This document shows positions 42,601-50,426 of a DNA stretch of 64,000 nt, piece by piece. Each line of letters starts with the position of its first letter. The stretch's first letter is position 1. Origin of the DNA: Candidatus Aminicenantes bacterium UBA6072 (lineage in GTDB: Bacteria > Acidobacteriota > Aminicenantia > UBA2199); the NCBI GenBank assembly GCA_002436105.1, contig DIXU01000020.1, forward strand, positions 124,001 to 188,000, read 5' to 3'. Both the position numbers and the translations under genes were made by a program. The notes beneath the pieces were generated by a model. It was given only the letters and a program-made list of their open reading frames with translations, did no database searches and was not told the DNA's origin.

Positions 42601-42700
42601 CCGAGCCGAAGATCTTGCCCGTTGTCTGCTGGGCGCACAGCAGCCCTGAGATCAGGAGCATGCCGAGAGCCAGCATCGTGAACCGTTTTACAGTTCTCAT
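39647..42700 (-). CDS. Oar-type TonB-dependent receptor 1
   Basis: A 1017-aa outer-membrane receptor. It has a signal peptide (about 1-23), a carboxypeptidase-regulatory-like domain (KIFGSVQLEDGSLIPGVTV... about 28-110), a plug (FDSLITAIPGVSNEP... YYVDGADTTNI, about 140-240) and a large beta barrel ending ARLGFKFSF, with a terminal Phe. It imports an unidentified substrate using TonB energy. It is a close paralog of the receptor at 50427-53453 (near-identical stretches such as TGQVAQIDVKST and TLTKEVFQTLPKGRNFDSL). A perfect GG-N10-GC sigma54-type promoter lies 45 bp upstream, AAGGAGG precedes the ATG, and a strong terminator follows, so it is a single-gene unit. Confidence 0.93.
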   Translation of the reverse strand: MRTVKRFTMLALGMLLISGLLCAQQTTGKIFGSVQLEDGSLIPGVTVEATSPKLVGKATAVTDENGAFRLFNLNPGTYKLVFSLDGFQTVVRDNILVALEQTLNMKVEMKLGNLNEVVTITGQVAQIDVKSTAKGMTLTKEVFQTLPKGRNFDSLITAIPGVSNEPLGAGGMSVDGASGLENMYYVDGADTTNITTGRPGQSVSFDFVDEVQVKASGYQAEFGGSLGGVVNVITRSGGNAFHGEVVGYYSGSALRAKNGPKLDLDFNDDSIAVQHPYDVYFGVEDDYALEGGFNLGGYILKDRLWFFGSVIPSYFHNTRTTTYLSGETRDWQRTQNQMNYSLKLTAQPFKNLRVGASVVNNFYKYQGDLSNAFGNPDPAVSYDDYGFSYPNMSGNVNADLTVGNNFMFSARAGYFRTDQNKPQVFPTEPCFQFMTEAPGGYFRTTNIGLLDIPAAYQKASGYQNYSRTNATTVNKNVNEKLSVSLDASYFMNLGGEHSWKAGFSWMRRGENVDNTALNPVIFYAWDRDFIAYGTNYGRGKYGYYGVRGNDVTGPYGNFYNAYGNMFAGYLQDSWTIANRLTLNFGVRAEKEVIPSYSDDPLYKDMTAIEFDFADKIAPRFGFIWDVNGDSSMKVFGSFGMFYDVMKLNMAAGSYGGTKWKSAYYALDTYEWDKIGVDGYFPGRQLLGDGNTLDFRVPSFEDTDPDMKPMTQREISFGLEKRLRENLSLSVRFVNKALLWAIEDCGIVLPAGELYYTTNPGSDFLKGKYAEARAAGLIPQNAPDCVKAKRDYYAINISLDKRFSDNWLGGVSYTYSSLRGNYSGLASGDETATSNRFGTTARSNPNVARYFDNWYVSLDRDLNPSIGPLPGDRPHYFKAYGSYSFPIGLTTGLVLNAMSGVPTSTEWAMDYQGYFPFGRGNEKRSPFLWYANFYCEYNLKLGRNNLNINLNIDNIFNMQKPQRLYGIYNQGAVAISDERIAEGAWDINDYDPVLDPRYLMGEYPYSPLTARLGFKFSF

Positions 42701-42744
42701 TTTGTTTGTCCTCCTTTTTCAATTGACAAAACACTCATCACCTT

Positions 42745-42760
42745 GCAAAGATCGTGCCAA
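42745..42760 (-). promoter_or_regulatory. Sigma54-type promoter of Oar-type receptor 1
   Basis: Minus strand TTGGCACGATCTTTGC: the -24 GG (42758-42757) and -12 GC (42746-42745) are separated by exactly 10 nt, and the flanks match TGGCACG-N4-TTGC. It predicts a start near 42733 and a 33-nt leader. Confidence 0.75.
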
Positions 42761-43081
42761 GTATGCTCCGGGATGCGGCGCGGAGCTGCCTGATGGGGAT
42801 GGATCGTGAAGAACCTTGTCCATTCAGGCTTTCCGGATGGATTGCGTGGACCGGCCTGCGAACTGCCGGCCGGCGGCCGCGGTGTCCGTTCCGGCAAAAA
42901 CCGTGGTTTTCAGTATTTCCATTCAAAAGCAGCGGGAAAAGCCAATAAATTGAATGCATATGGGCTGTCCAATTCGCTCGAAGCCCGCCGTGGGTGGGAA
43001 TGCGCTGGAAAGAAATAATATTTTGGCTCCTCTCACAAATTTGTGCAGTGTTTGGCTTATTGGGGGTGCGATCTGGTTGGA

Positions 43082-43245
43082 CTCAAGCACCAAGTTCCAA
43101 GCACCAAATTACAAATAAGCTCCAAATTCCAATAACCAAATGACCAAAACGAAAAAAAAACATTAAAATGGCTTTCGTTTAGGACATTGGAATTTGGAAC
43201 TTGGAATTTATTTGGGATTTGGTGCTTGTTGCTTGGAATTTTATC
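43082..43245. repeat. AT-rich inverted element, copy B
   Basis: The left arm is heptamers of the AAGCACC/AAGTTCC/CCAAATT type (43084-43152) and the right arm GGAATTT/GGAACTT/GGTGCTT heptamers (about 43180-43241). The centre has CCAAAACGAAA and, inverted, GGCTTTCGTTTAGG, related to the cores of copies A and E. Confidence 0.75.
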
Positions 43246-43414
43246 CCATCCCTCGCTCTTCTGGCCTTATACTCGTCCATGTTCACTCAAACATGTGCAT
43301 GAATTTGCGTGAGGAGCCAATATTTTATTCGCATCGGCTGCCGCCAGCGAGTCCTGAGCGCAAGAAATCTTTTGGCCGGCGGTTTTTTCTCCGAGCGCTC
43401 GGCAATGGCTTGCC

Positions 43415-43443
43415 TTGTCAATGAAATAAGGTTTTGTTATAAT
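43415..43443 (+). promoter_or_regulatory. Sigma70 promoter of the GWxTD-TPR gene
   Basis: TTGTCA (43415-43420), a 17-nt spacer and TATAAT (43438-43443). An in-frame ATG at 43442 overlaps the -10 box, so the real start is the double ATG at 43472/43475 after GCGAGG. Confidence 0.75.
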
Positions 43444-43471
43444 GCGACATCATGGATTTCCAGCGAGGCCG

Positions 43472-45529
43472 ATGATGAAACGATTGTTCCTGGCGTTGTG
43501 CGTGTGCGCATTCTGCTTCTCCCTGGTCGCCGAGTCCGAGAAGGAGCTCCTCCAGAAGCTCCCTCCCCGCCACCGCAAGTGGATCAGCGAAGAGGTGGTC
43601 TACATCATCACCAAGGTGGAGAAAGAGGTCTTCCTGCAGCTGGGGTCGGACCAGGAGCGCGAGACGTTCATCAGCGCCTTCTGGAAGCAGCGCAATCCCA
43701 ATCCCAACCTGCCGGAGAACGAGTTCCGCAAGGAGCACTACCGGCGCATCGCCTACGCCAACAACTGGTTCGGCAAGGACTCGCCGGCGCCGGGCTGGCG
43801 CACCGACATGGGGCGCATCTACATCACCCTGGGCGAGCCGAAGGCCATCGAGCGCTATGAGAGCGACAACGACGTCTACCCCTCCGTCGTCTGGTTTTAC
43901 CAGGGCATGGCCTCCAAGGGGCTGCCCGATTCGTTCAACGTCGTCTTCTTCAAGCAGCACGGGCTGGGGGAATACGAGCTGTATTCTCCCGTCAAATTCG
44001 GGCCCCAGGCGCTGATGCGCAATTACACCGGCGACGCCACCTCCTACCAGAACGCCTACTATGCCCTGATGGAGATCCAGCCGCAGCTGGCCGCCGTCTC
44101 CCTGTCGCTGATATCGGGAGAGCCGGTGGGCGTGACGCCCTCGCTGGCATCGGAGCTGCTGATCCGCGAGAAGATCCCCGAGGCCCCGCGGCGGGCCATC
44201 AAGGACATCTACGCCAGCAACTTCCTGAAGTTCCGCGGCCAGGTCGAGATCGACTACGCCGACAACTTCATCGAGAGCAGCACCCAGCTCAACGTGTTCC
44301 ACGACCGCACCGGGCATTATTTCGTCCATTACCTGATCGAGCCGCGGCGCCTCTCGCTGGAGGAGCACCAGGGAAAGTACTACACGACGCTGGAACTGTC
44401 GGGCAACATTTCCGACAACTCGGGCAAGATGCTCACCCAGATCTCGCGCCGCGTTCCCGTCGAGCTGAGCGCCGGCCAGATGCAGCGCATCAAGGACAAG
44501 CTGTTCAGCTTCCAGGACATGATCCCGGTCATCCCCGGCAACTGGCGCCTTACCGTGTTCCTGAAGAACCTGACCACCAAGGAGTTCACTTCGCTGGACA
44601 AGGAGTTCGTCATCCCGGCCGGGGAGAAGCCGGGCATGTCGCCGCTGCTGCTCGCCAACCGCAAGGCCGACGTGGCCGGCATCGCCGCCCACAAGCCCTT
44701 CCGTTTCGGCAACACCCACCTGCTGCCCTCGCCGCGCAACGACTTCCTGGCCGGCGACGACCTGACCGTCTTCCTGCAGCTCCACGGCCTGGACGCGGCG
44801 CTGCGCCGGGACGGCGTCCTGGAGTACACGCTGGTGCGGCGCGGGGAAACGGTGCTGCGCCATGAGCGGCGCCTGAGCGAGTGCGGCACCCTGCCCGACG
44901 TGATCGCGACCTTCCCCTTGAAGGACCAGTCCGCGGCCTACTACACCGTCACGGCGACCCTGCTGGGCGCGGGCCGGAAGGAGGTCATGGCGCAGAGCGC
45001 CGATTTCTTCATCACCCCGCAGCCGGCGCTGCCCCGTCCCTGGGTGCTCTCGGTGCCCACCGCCGCCGGCGACGAGGCGTGGTTCCTCAACGAGCTGGGA
45101 CGGCAGTACATCCAGGCGCGCCGGTTCGACAAGGCGCGCCCGCTTCTCGAGGAAGCCTTCCACCGCGACCCGGCCAGCACCCGCTTCGGCATCGATCTCT
45201 GCAACGCTTTGCTGCAGGGGCGGGAATACGCCCGGGTGAAGTCCATCGCCGGCCCCATGGTCAAGGAGCAGTCGCGCTTCGAGTTCAGCCTGGTGCTGGG
45301 CCAGGCCTGCCAGGGACTGGGTGAGTTCGAGGAGGCCATCGCCCAGTACGCCGAGCACATCACCCGCTTCGGGGCCAATGTCCAGGTCTTCAACCAGATC
45401 GGCGAATGCTACCTGCAGCTGGGCAATCCCGCCGAGGCGCTGAAGGCCTGGGAGAAGTCGCTGAGCCTCAATCCCAAGCAGCCGCAACTCCAGGAAAAGA
45501 TCGCGGCCTTGAAGAAAAACAAGCCATGA
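43472..45529 (+). CDS. Secreted GWxTD-domain protein with C-terminal TPRs
   Basis: The protein is 685 aa. It has a signal peptide (KRLFLALCVCAFCFSLVA), an N-terminal GWxTD domain (about 20-140) with KWISEEVVYIITKVEKEVF, the FWKQRNPNPNLPENEF segment and the namesake GWRTDMGRIYITLGEP (near residue 108), a central beta-rich region, and TPR-like helices at about 555-685 (ARPLLEEAFHRDPAST; LGQACQGLGEFEEAIAQYAEH; ECYLQLGNPAEALKAWEKSL). The function of GWxTD domains is not known; they are common in Acidobacteria-like genomes. The gene is followed by a CarboxypepD/TPR gene in the same direction, 53 bp away. Confidence 0.88.
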   Translation: MMKRLFLALCVCAFCFSLVAESEKELLQKLPPRHRKWISEEVVYIITKVEKEVFLQLGSDQERETFISAFWKQRNPNPNLPENEFRKEHYRRIAYANNWFGKDSPAPGWRTDMGRIYITLGEPKAIERYESDNDVYPSVVWFYQGMASKGLPDSFNVVFFKQHGLGEYELYSPVKFGPQALMRNYTGDATSYQNAYYALMEIQPQLAAVSLSLISGEPVGVTPSLASELLIREKIPEAPRRAIKDIYASNFLKFRGQVEIDYADNFIESSTQLNVFHDRTGHYFVHYLIEPRRLSLEEHQGKYYTTLELSGNISDNSGKMLTQISRRVPVELSAGQMQRIKDKLFSFQDMIPVIPGNWRLTVFLKNLTTKEFTSLDKEFVIPAGEKPGMSPLLLANRKADVAGIAAHKPFRFGNTHLLPSPRNDFLAGDDLTVFLQLHGLDAALRRDGVLEYTLVRRGETVLRHERRLSECGTLPDVIATFPLKDQSAAYYTVTATLLGAGRKEVMAQSADFFITPQPALPRPWVLSVPTAAGDEAWFLNELGRQYIQARRFDKARPLLEEAFHRDPASTRFGIDLCNALLQGREYARVKSIAGPMVKEQSRFEFSLVLGQACQGLGEFEEAIAQYAEHITRFGANVQVFNQIGECYLQLGNPAEALKAWEKSLSLNPKQPQLQEKIAALKKNKP

Positions 45530-45582
45530 TTCCGTCTAAACCATACGCGCCGGCAAGCGGCGAAACACAGGAGGTAGGGAAG

Positions 45583-46548
45583 ATGAATAGAGCGAACATG
45601 AAATTCTGGGCCGTCCTGGCCTGCGTGCTGGTCCTGGCCGTCTCGGGTAACGCCCAGGCCGGCCGCGGCAAGGCGCGCCTGAGCGGCACCGTGACCAACG
45701 AGCAGGGCCAGCCGGTGGCCGACGCCGACATCCAGATCGAATTCGACAAGGGTGGCCTGACCGACAAGACCAAGACCAACAGCAAAGGCGAGTTCTTCTT
45801 CATCGGCCTGGGCACGGGCACGGTCCGGGTCACGGCCACCGCCGACAGCTATCTCCCCGCCAGCACCATCCTGCGCGTCGAGCAACTGCGCGACGGCGCC
45901 CGCAACTTCACTTCCCTGGTCATGAAGGAGGACAAGGAGGGGAAGATGCGCCTGAAGGACGCCGCCGCCCTGGAGGAACTGGAGCAGGGCAACCAGCTGT
46001 TCAACGAGCGCAAGTTCGACGAGGCGCTGGCCGTCTACCAGGACTTCTTTGCGAACAACCCCAACGTCTACCAGATCCTGTTCAACATCGGCGACGTCTT
46101 CCGCGAGAAAGGCGAGTTCGACAAGGCCAACGAGTACTACCTCCAGGCCCAGGCCAAGGCCAGGGAGAAGGCCGACGTCGTCCTGCAGGCCAAGGCGCTG
46201 GCCTCGCTGGGCGAGGTCTGCCTGCGCCAGGAAAAGTTCAAGGAGGCGGGCGACTACTTCACGCAGTCGATCGCCCTCAATCCCAAGGACGAGATCCTGG
46301 CCTACAACGTGGCCGAGATCTTCTTCGGCCGCAACCAGGCCGACAAGGCCATCGAGTACTATAAGCTGGCCACGCAGATCAAGCCCGAGTGGAGCGAACC
46401 CTACGAGAAAATGGGCTACGCCTACCTGAACAAGGGCGACATGAAGGCGGCCATCGGCGCCTTCCAGGATTTTCTCAAGCACAATACCGACGAGGCCAAG
46501 GCCCAGATCGTGCAGGGCCTGATCGACTCGCTTTCGGGGGTCAAATAA
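45583..46548 (+). CDS. Exported carboxypeptidase-regulatory-like/TPR protein
   Basis: This 321-aa protein has a signal peptide (MKFWAVLACVLVLAVSGNAQA), a beta-sandwich regulatory domain (ARLSGTVTNEQGQPVADADI ... about 30-110, the same type of domain found at the N-terminus of the Oar-like receptors) and at least five TPR repeats (about 125-315, e.g. ALAVYQDFFANNPNVYQ, KASLGEV..., AIEYYKLATQIKPEWSEPY). The ATG at 45583 has AGGAGG 8 nt upstream; an in-frame ATG at 45526 overlaps the previous stop but lacks an RBS. It likely works with the GWxTD protein, perhaps as a periplasmic scaffold. Confidence 0.88.
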   Translation: MNRANMKFWAVLACVLVLAVSGNAQAGRGKARLSGTVTNEQGQPVADADIQIEFDKGGLTDKTKTNSKGEFFFIGLGTGTVRVTATADSYLPASTILRVEQLRDGARNFTSLVMKEDKEGKMRLKDAAALEELEQGNQLFNERKFDEALAVYQDFFANNPNVYQILFNIGDVFREKGEFDKANEYYLQAQAKAREKADVVLQAKALASLGEVCLRQEKFKEAGDYFTQSIALNPKDEILAYNVAEIFFGRNQADKAIEYYKLATQIKPEWSEPYEKMGYAYLNKGDMKAAIGAFQDFLKHNTDEAKAQIVQGLIDSLSGVK

Positions 46549-46558
46549 CTCAATAACC

Positions 46559-46677
46559 GTGTCAGTGTCAGTGACAGTGTCAGTGTCAGCAAGAATTCAA
46601 GATGAGCCCAGTGTTAGTGATAGTGTTAGTGTTAGCAGGGGAACTTAACGAACTTCAGTGTCAGTGACAGTTTCCCA
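46559..46677. repeat. Degenerate 6-bp arrays (GTGTCA and AGTGTT types)
   Basis: GTGTCA, GTGTCA, GTGACA, GTGTCA, GTGTCA at 46559-46588, then AGTGTT, AGTGAT, AGTGTT, AGTGTT at 46611-46634, and a shorter CAGTGTCAGTGACAG at 46656-46670. Complementary units recur at 61921-61947. Confidence 0.8.
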
Positions 46678-46682
46678 GGGTA

Positions 46683-46762
46683 GGGGCAGGCCCCTGTGCC
46701 TGCCCCATGGCATTCACCGAAAGAAACTATGCGGAATCCAGGGCGGACACAGGGGTCCGCCC
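46683..46762. repeat. Two GC-rich hairpins
   Basis: GGGGCAGGC...GCCTGCCCC (46683-46706) has a 9-bp stem; GGGCGGAC...GTCCGCCC (46741-46762) has an 8-bp stem. Neither has a T-tract. They resemble the hairpin at 15968-15988. Confidence 0.6.
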
Positions 46763-46781
46763 CATCTTGATTTGTTTTAAT

Positions 46782-46825
46782 CGGAATTTGTTTGTGATTT
46801 GGTGCTTGGGATTTGGAATTTAAGT
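46782..46825. repeat. Fragment of the AT-rich element (right arm)
   Basis: GGAATTT, GTTTGTG, ATTTGGTGCTTGGGATTTGG and AATTTAAGTC match the right end of copies A and E, without the left arm or core. It looks like a truncated copy. Confidence 0.6.
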
Positions 46826-46892
46826 CCGACGAGTACCTTTCTTCCGCCTTATGTCCTGTGTCCTACGCCAACTGCTGGTTCTTCACTTTGGA

Positions 46893-46920
46893 CTTTTGCC
46901 TTTCGCCTTTTGCCTTTATC
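46893..46920. repeat. Degenerate 7-bp array (CTTTTGC type)
   Basis: CTTTTGC, CTTTCGC, CTTTTGC, CTTTATC. The same unit recurs at 50314-50348. Confidence 0.75.
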
Positions 46921-46969
46921 TTCTCTCTTCCCTGCGCCCTCCGCCCTGCTCCGAGTTAAAGGCTGGCAT

Positions 46970-49900
46970 TCAGAAACTTAGTCTGATCCCCACCCTGGCT
47001 TCGAGCGGCGGCAGGAAATCGGCAGCCATGAGGAAGCGCGGGTCCAGTTCCGGATTGTGGGCGTCTATGTTCCATGTGCCCGCCAGCAGCTCTTCCTGGG
47101 ACAGGGCCACGGAATACCGGTTGTAGAACGGGTAGAGGCGCTGCGCGGTCCCGGCGTTGAACAGGTTTTCCACGTTCAGGTTGAGGCTCAGCGTGTTCCG
47201 GCCGAGCCGCAGGCTGTATTCCAGGTAGAGGTTGGCCAAGAACAGGAAGGGAGAGCGCTTCTGGTCGCCGCGGCCGTAGGGCAGAAAGGCCAGGGCCTCG
47301 CCCCGGGTGTCTTCCACGATCCATACCGTGGAGGCAGGGATGCCGCTCATGGCCTGGAGGACCAACCCGGCGTCCAGGCCGAAGGGGAAGGCATAGGTGC
47401 CGTAGGCCTTGAAGTAGTGGGGACGATCGCCGGGGAGCGGGCCGGAGGCGTCGGCCAGCGAGAGGGTGCGCGAGGAGAGCCAGGTGTCGAAGCTGCCCGA
47501 CCTGTAGGGCAGGCCGTTCTCCAGGCCGTCGCCGCCGGCCAGGCCGCCGTAGTTGCCCCGCAGCCGGCTGAAGGTGTAGGCGGCACCGCATAGCCAGTTG
47601 CCTGAGAAACGCTTCTCCAGCGCGACGGTCAGGCCGTCGTAATCGCGCCGCGCCGGCTGGGGGTCGGGAACGGCCTGCGGCAGAAGCCCGTTCGCCCTGG
47701 CCCAGGCGAATTTCTCGCGGATGAAAGCGCCGCCCGGGTTGGCGATGTAGGAATACTGGCCGATCGCGGTCGACACGCCGATGTCCTCGATGGCCTGGAC
47801 CAGGTGCCTGCGGACGAAGCGAGCTGACAGGACGATGTCCCGGCCCAGCACCTTCTCCAGTCCCAGAGCGAACTCATTCTGGGTCATGGGCTTCAGGCCG
47901 GGATCGGTGGCTTCCATGTCGGGCTCGCGAAAATTGAGTGTCTTGCCGGGGAGAAGCAGCTCCCCCGGATAGTACCCGTTCACGCCGATCTTGTCCCACT
48001 CATAGGTGTCCAGCGTGTAATAGGCGCTCTGCCACTTGAAGCCGCCGTAGGCCTTGGCGGCCATGGCCAGCTTCAACTCGTCGTGGAACACGCCCAAGGA
48101 GGCGAAGGCCTTGAGCGACGAGTCGCCGCGGACGTCCCAGACCAGGCCCAGGCGCGGGGCCAGCTTGTCGCCCAGGTTGAAGCGGATCGGGCGCCATCCT
48201 TCGTACTTGGGATTTCCCGTGGCGTAAGACGGGATGGTTTCGCTCTCGGCGCGCAAACCGGCGGTCAGGGTCAGGCGGTTGGCCAGCGTCCAGGAATCCT
48301 GGACGTACAGCGCCAGCATGTTTGCGTAGGCCTTGTAGAAATCCCCGTAAGGACCGGTCAGCTCGCTGTTGCGCACGGCGTAGTAGCCGTACTTGCCGCG
48401 ACCCGGCCCGGCGTAAGGGTAGCAACCGAGGGAGCGATCCCAGGCCAGGGAGACGATCGGGGCGTCAAGGGTGTTGTCGACGTCCTGGCCGCGCCGAGTC
48501 CAGGAAAATCCCGCTCTCATGTGATGCTCGCCGGCGAGATGGAGAGAAAGGGAGACATCGCTGGCCAGACTCAGCTTTTCGGCGATGTTGCGCTTCATGC
48601 TAAAGAGGATAGGCCGGGTCGGTCCCCAAGAATTCTGGTTTGGATCCAATAAATATTCCGGCGGGATATCAGGGAACACATATGGGCTGGTGTAGAAGTA
48701 TCCCGAGGGGGCCTCGGTACGGAAGTAATAATATGGGGTGGCTCCAGAGCCGACGAGCGGGTCGTTCTGGTTGCTTCTGAAGAATCCGGCGCGTGCGCCT
48801 GCCTGGAAATTGTTTCCTGAACTCCAGTCGGCGCTGAAGCCCGCCGAGAGGTTGGGATAGCTGTGGCCATAATCATTATAGGATATATAAGGGTCGGGGT
48901 CGCTGGGGAAGCCGGGCAGATCGCCCTTGTACTTGTGAAACAGGCTGACCAAACTGGCGCCGAGGCGCAGGTTGGGCAGGGCCCGGGATGTGAGCTTCAG
49001 CAGGAAGTTCAGCTCCCTTTCCGTGCGCTGCCATTCGCTGGAAAATCTCCTGTAATAATCCAGGGTGCGGGTATTGGCATGAATGACCGGCAGGAATGAG
49101 GCGAAAAACCAGAGCTTCTTCTTGAAGATGGGGCCGCCGAGGCTGATGCCGGCTTCGAGGCGGGAATCGTCGTTGTCGCCGCTGAAATACTCGTAGGGCA
49201 GGTAGGTCGCCTGGCTTCTGTCGTCCGGATCGAGCGCCAGGACGTCCGCAGGGTGTGCGCGCAGCAAGGCGCCGCTGTAGTAGCCGACAACCTCGCCGTG
49301 GAGCCTCTCGCCGCCCGAGCGGGTGACGACGCTGACCACGCCGCCCAGGGCACCGGGGAATGAGGCCTGGGCGCCGGAGGATTCGTACTGAACCGAGTCA
49401 ACGAAGTCAAAAGCGACGGCCTGGCCGGGCGATCCGTCGCGGATGTCGGTGACGTCGATGCCGTCGATAAAGTATTTGTTTTCCATGGCCGTGGCGCCAT
49501 CGACCGAGGCACCGCCCAACAGCAGCGATTCATCGCTGAAACCGGGCGCCAGCGATGCCAGCGAATCAAAGCGGTGCCCCCTGGGCAGCGACCGGAATGA
49601 TTTCCGATCCAGGGCCAGGGCCGTCGCGGGGCTCTTCACGTCAAGGAAAACGTCGGGGATCCATGGAAGGTCGGAGGGACGGAACTCGAGCGTGACCTTC
49701 AGGGTGGCGGCCTGCCCGATGGCCAGGGCAAGATTTCCAACCAATTTTTCCGCAAAGCCGTCCAGAGCGAATTTCAGCTCGTACACGCCGGGGGGCAGGG
49801 CGGTGAGCCGGAAAGAGCCATCCAGGCCCGTGACCGCGGTAGCGTCGCCGATCAGCTTCGGGCTGGTCGCGATGATGCGAACTCCGGGAAGCGGTGTACC

Positions 49901-50014
49901 GTCCTCGGCCGTTACCGCTCCAAGTATCGTGCCGGTTGTCGCCTGCGCGGCCAACGGCGGGGAAATGAGCGTCAACAGAATGGCTGCAAGGAAGAATCGT
50001 CTTGTCGCTTTCAT
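46970..50014 (-). CDS. Oar-type TonB-dependent receptor 2
   Basis: This 1014-aa receptor has the same architecture as receptors 1 and 3: signal peptide, regulatory beta-sandwich (GTILGAVTAEDGTPLPGVRI), plug (FDSLASLAPGFSDES ... KYFIDGIDVTDI) and barrel ending EARVGIRLSF. It is clearly more diverged, for example lacking the TGQVAQIDVKST segment. It is on the same strand as receptor 3, about 400 bp away. A weaker GG-N10-GC site lies 60 bp upstream, and AGGAGG precedes the ATG. No terminator is obvious. The ligand may differ from that of receptors 1 and 3. Confidence 0.93.
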   Translation of the reverse strand: MKATRRFFLAAILLTLISPPLAAQATTGTILGAVTAEDGTPLPGVRIIATSPKLIGDATAVTGLDGSFRLTALPPGVYELKFALDGFAEKLVGNLALAIGQAATLKVTLEFRPSDLPWIPDVFLDVKSPATALALDRKSFRSLPRGHRFDSLASLAPGFSDESLLLGGASVDGATAMENKYFIDGIDVTDIRDGSPGQAVAFDFVDSVQYESSGAQASFPGALGGVVSVVTRSGGERLHGEVVGYYSGALLRAHPADVLALDPDDRSQATYLPYEYFSGDNDDSRLEAGISLGGPIFKKKLWFFASFLPVIHANTRTLDYYRRFSSEWQRTERELNFLLKLTSRALPNLRLGASLVSLFHKYKGDLPGFPSDPDPYISYNDYGHSYPNLSAGFSADWSSGNNFQAGARAGFFRSNQNDPLVGSGATPYYYFRTEAPSGYFYTSPYVFPDIPPEYLLDPNQNSWGPTRPILFSMKRNIAEKLSLASDVSLSLHLAGEHHMRAGFSWTRRGQDVDNTLDAPIVSLAWDRSLGCYPYAGPGRGKYGYYAVRNSELTGPYGDFYKAYANMLALYVQDSWTLANRLTLTAGLRAESETIPSYATGNPKYEGWRPIRFNLGDKLAPRLGLVWDVRGDSSLKAFASLGVFHDELKLAMAAKAYGGFKWQSAYYTLDTYEWDKIGVNGYYPGELLLPGKTLNFREPDMEATDPGLKPMTQNEFALGLEKVLGRDIVLSARFVRRHLVQAIEDIGVSTAIGQYSYIANPGGAFIREKFAWARANGLLPQAVPDPQPARRDYDGLTVALEKRFSGNWLCGAAYTFSRLRGNYGGLAGGDGLENGLPYRSGSFDTWLSSRTLSLADASGPLPGDRPHYFKAYGTYAFPFGLDAGLVLQAMSGIPASTVWIVEDTRGEALAFLPYGRGDQKRSPFLFLANLYLEYSLRLGRNTLSLNLNVENLFNAGTAQRLYPFYNRYSVALSQEELLAGTWNIDAHNPELDPRFLMAADFLPPLEARVGIRLSF

Positions 50015-50073
50015 GGAATCGTCCTCCTTTCATGACAGAATTCGCAAAACAACTTCCCGATATCCATATTTAA

Positions 50074-50089
50074 GCATAATTGCTGCCAT
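50074..50089 (-). promoter_or_regulatory. Sigma54-type promoter of Oar-type receptor 2 (weaker match)
   Basis: Minus strand ATGGCAGCAATTATGC: GG (50087-50086) and GC (50075-50074) with exactly 10 nt between. The flanks fit less well than at receptors 1 and 3, but the position relative to the gene is similar. Confidence 0.5.
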
Positions 50090-50110
50090 TGCCTTGGCCG
50101 TTGAATGAAA

Positions 50111-50184
50111 AGTGATAGCGATAGTGGTAGTAGCAGGCAATACACGAACTATATCGTGATTCGTGATTCGTAATTCGTGATTCG
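50111..50184. repeat. 6-bp and 7-bp arrays (GTGATA and TCGTGAT types)
   Basis: GTGATA-GCGATA-GTGGTA (about 50112-50129), then TCGTGAT, TCGTGAT, TCGTAAT, TCGTGAT at 50154-50181. Confidence 0.75.
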
Positions 50185-50252
50185 AAAGAGCAAGACGTCG
50201 ATCCTTTTCTAGTCTCATGCCGTTCTGAAGAGGATGGTTCACTTTTCTTTCA

Positions 50253-50301
50253 ACATCGAACATCGAACATGGAACATGGAACGTGGAACGTGGAACATGG
50301 A
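50253..50301. repeat. Degenerate 7-bp array (ACATGGA type)
   Basis: Seven units: ACATCGA, ACATCGA, ACATGGA, ACATGGA, ACGTGGA, ACGTGGA, ACATGGA. Neighbouring units tend to share the same variant, as expected if units arise by local duplication. Confidence 0.85.
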
Positions 50302-50313
50302 ACCTCTTCTTAA

Positions 50314-50348
50314 CTTTTGCCTTTTGCCGTTTGACTTTTGCCTTTTCT
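50314..50348. repeat. Degenerate 7-bp array (CTTTTGC type)
   Basis: CTTTTGC, CTTTTGC, CGTTTGA, CTTTTGC, CTTTTCT. Confidence 0.75.
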
Positions 50349-50361
50349 TTTTTTTCAGTAC

Positions 50362-50395
50362 AAAAAAAAACCCCGCCCCCCGGAGGGGGCGGGGC
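50362..50395 (-). terminator. Rho-independent terminator of Oar-type receptor 3
   Basis: On the minus strand a GCCCCGCCCCC/GGGGGGCGGGG hairpin with TCC at the loop is followed by nine T. It is nearly identical to the terminator of receptor 1, consistent with duplication of the whole transcription unit. Confidence 0.88.
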
Positions 50396-50426
50396 AAAAG
50401 TCGCTAACTAGGAATTAGCTGACGTT

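Larger units (their letters stand above)
42701..43471. other. 771-bp divergent gap between receptor 1 and the GWxTD gene
   Basis: The left part holds the sigma54-type promoter. Bases about 42762-43080 contain nothing I could identify beyond short non-genic frames. An AT-rich inverted element follows (43082-43245), then the sigma70 promoter of the GWxTD gene. Confidence 0.7.
46549..46969. other. 421-bp repeat-filled gap before receptor 2
   Basis: No credible gene. It contains three hexamer arrays (46559-46677), two GC hairpins (46683-46762), part of the AT-rich element (about 46782-46825) and a CTTTTGC heptamer array (46893-46920). It lies between converging genes (TPR protein and receptor 2). 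No terminator with a T-tract was seen. Confidence 0.7.
50015..50426. other. 412-bp gap with repeat arrays between receptors 2 and 3
   Basis: No gene. It holds, in order, the sigma54-type promoter of receptor 2, a hexamer array (about 50111-50133), heptamer arrays (50154-50184, 50253-50301, 50314-50348) and the terminator of receptor 3 (50362-50395). Confidence 0.75.

Noticed and set aside
42762..43080. Short open frames upstream of receptor 1
   Set aside because: No ribosome binding sites, skewed composition, and overlapping frames on both strands with no recognisable motif.
43442..43471. Longer start of the GWxTD-TPR protein at 43442
   Set aside because: That ATG overlaps the TATAAT of a good 17-nt-spaced promoter; a signal peptide begins directly at 43472.
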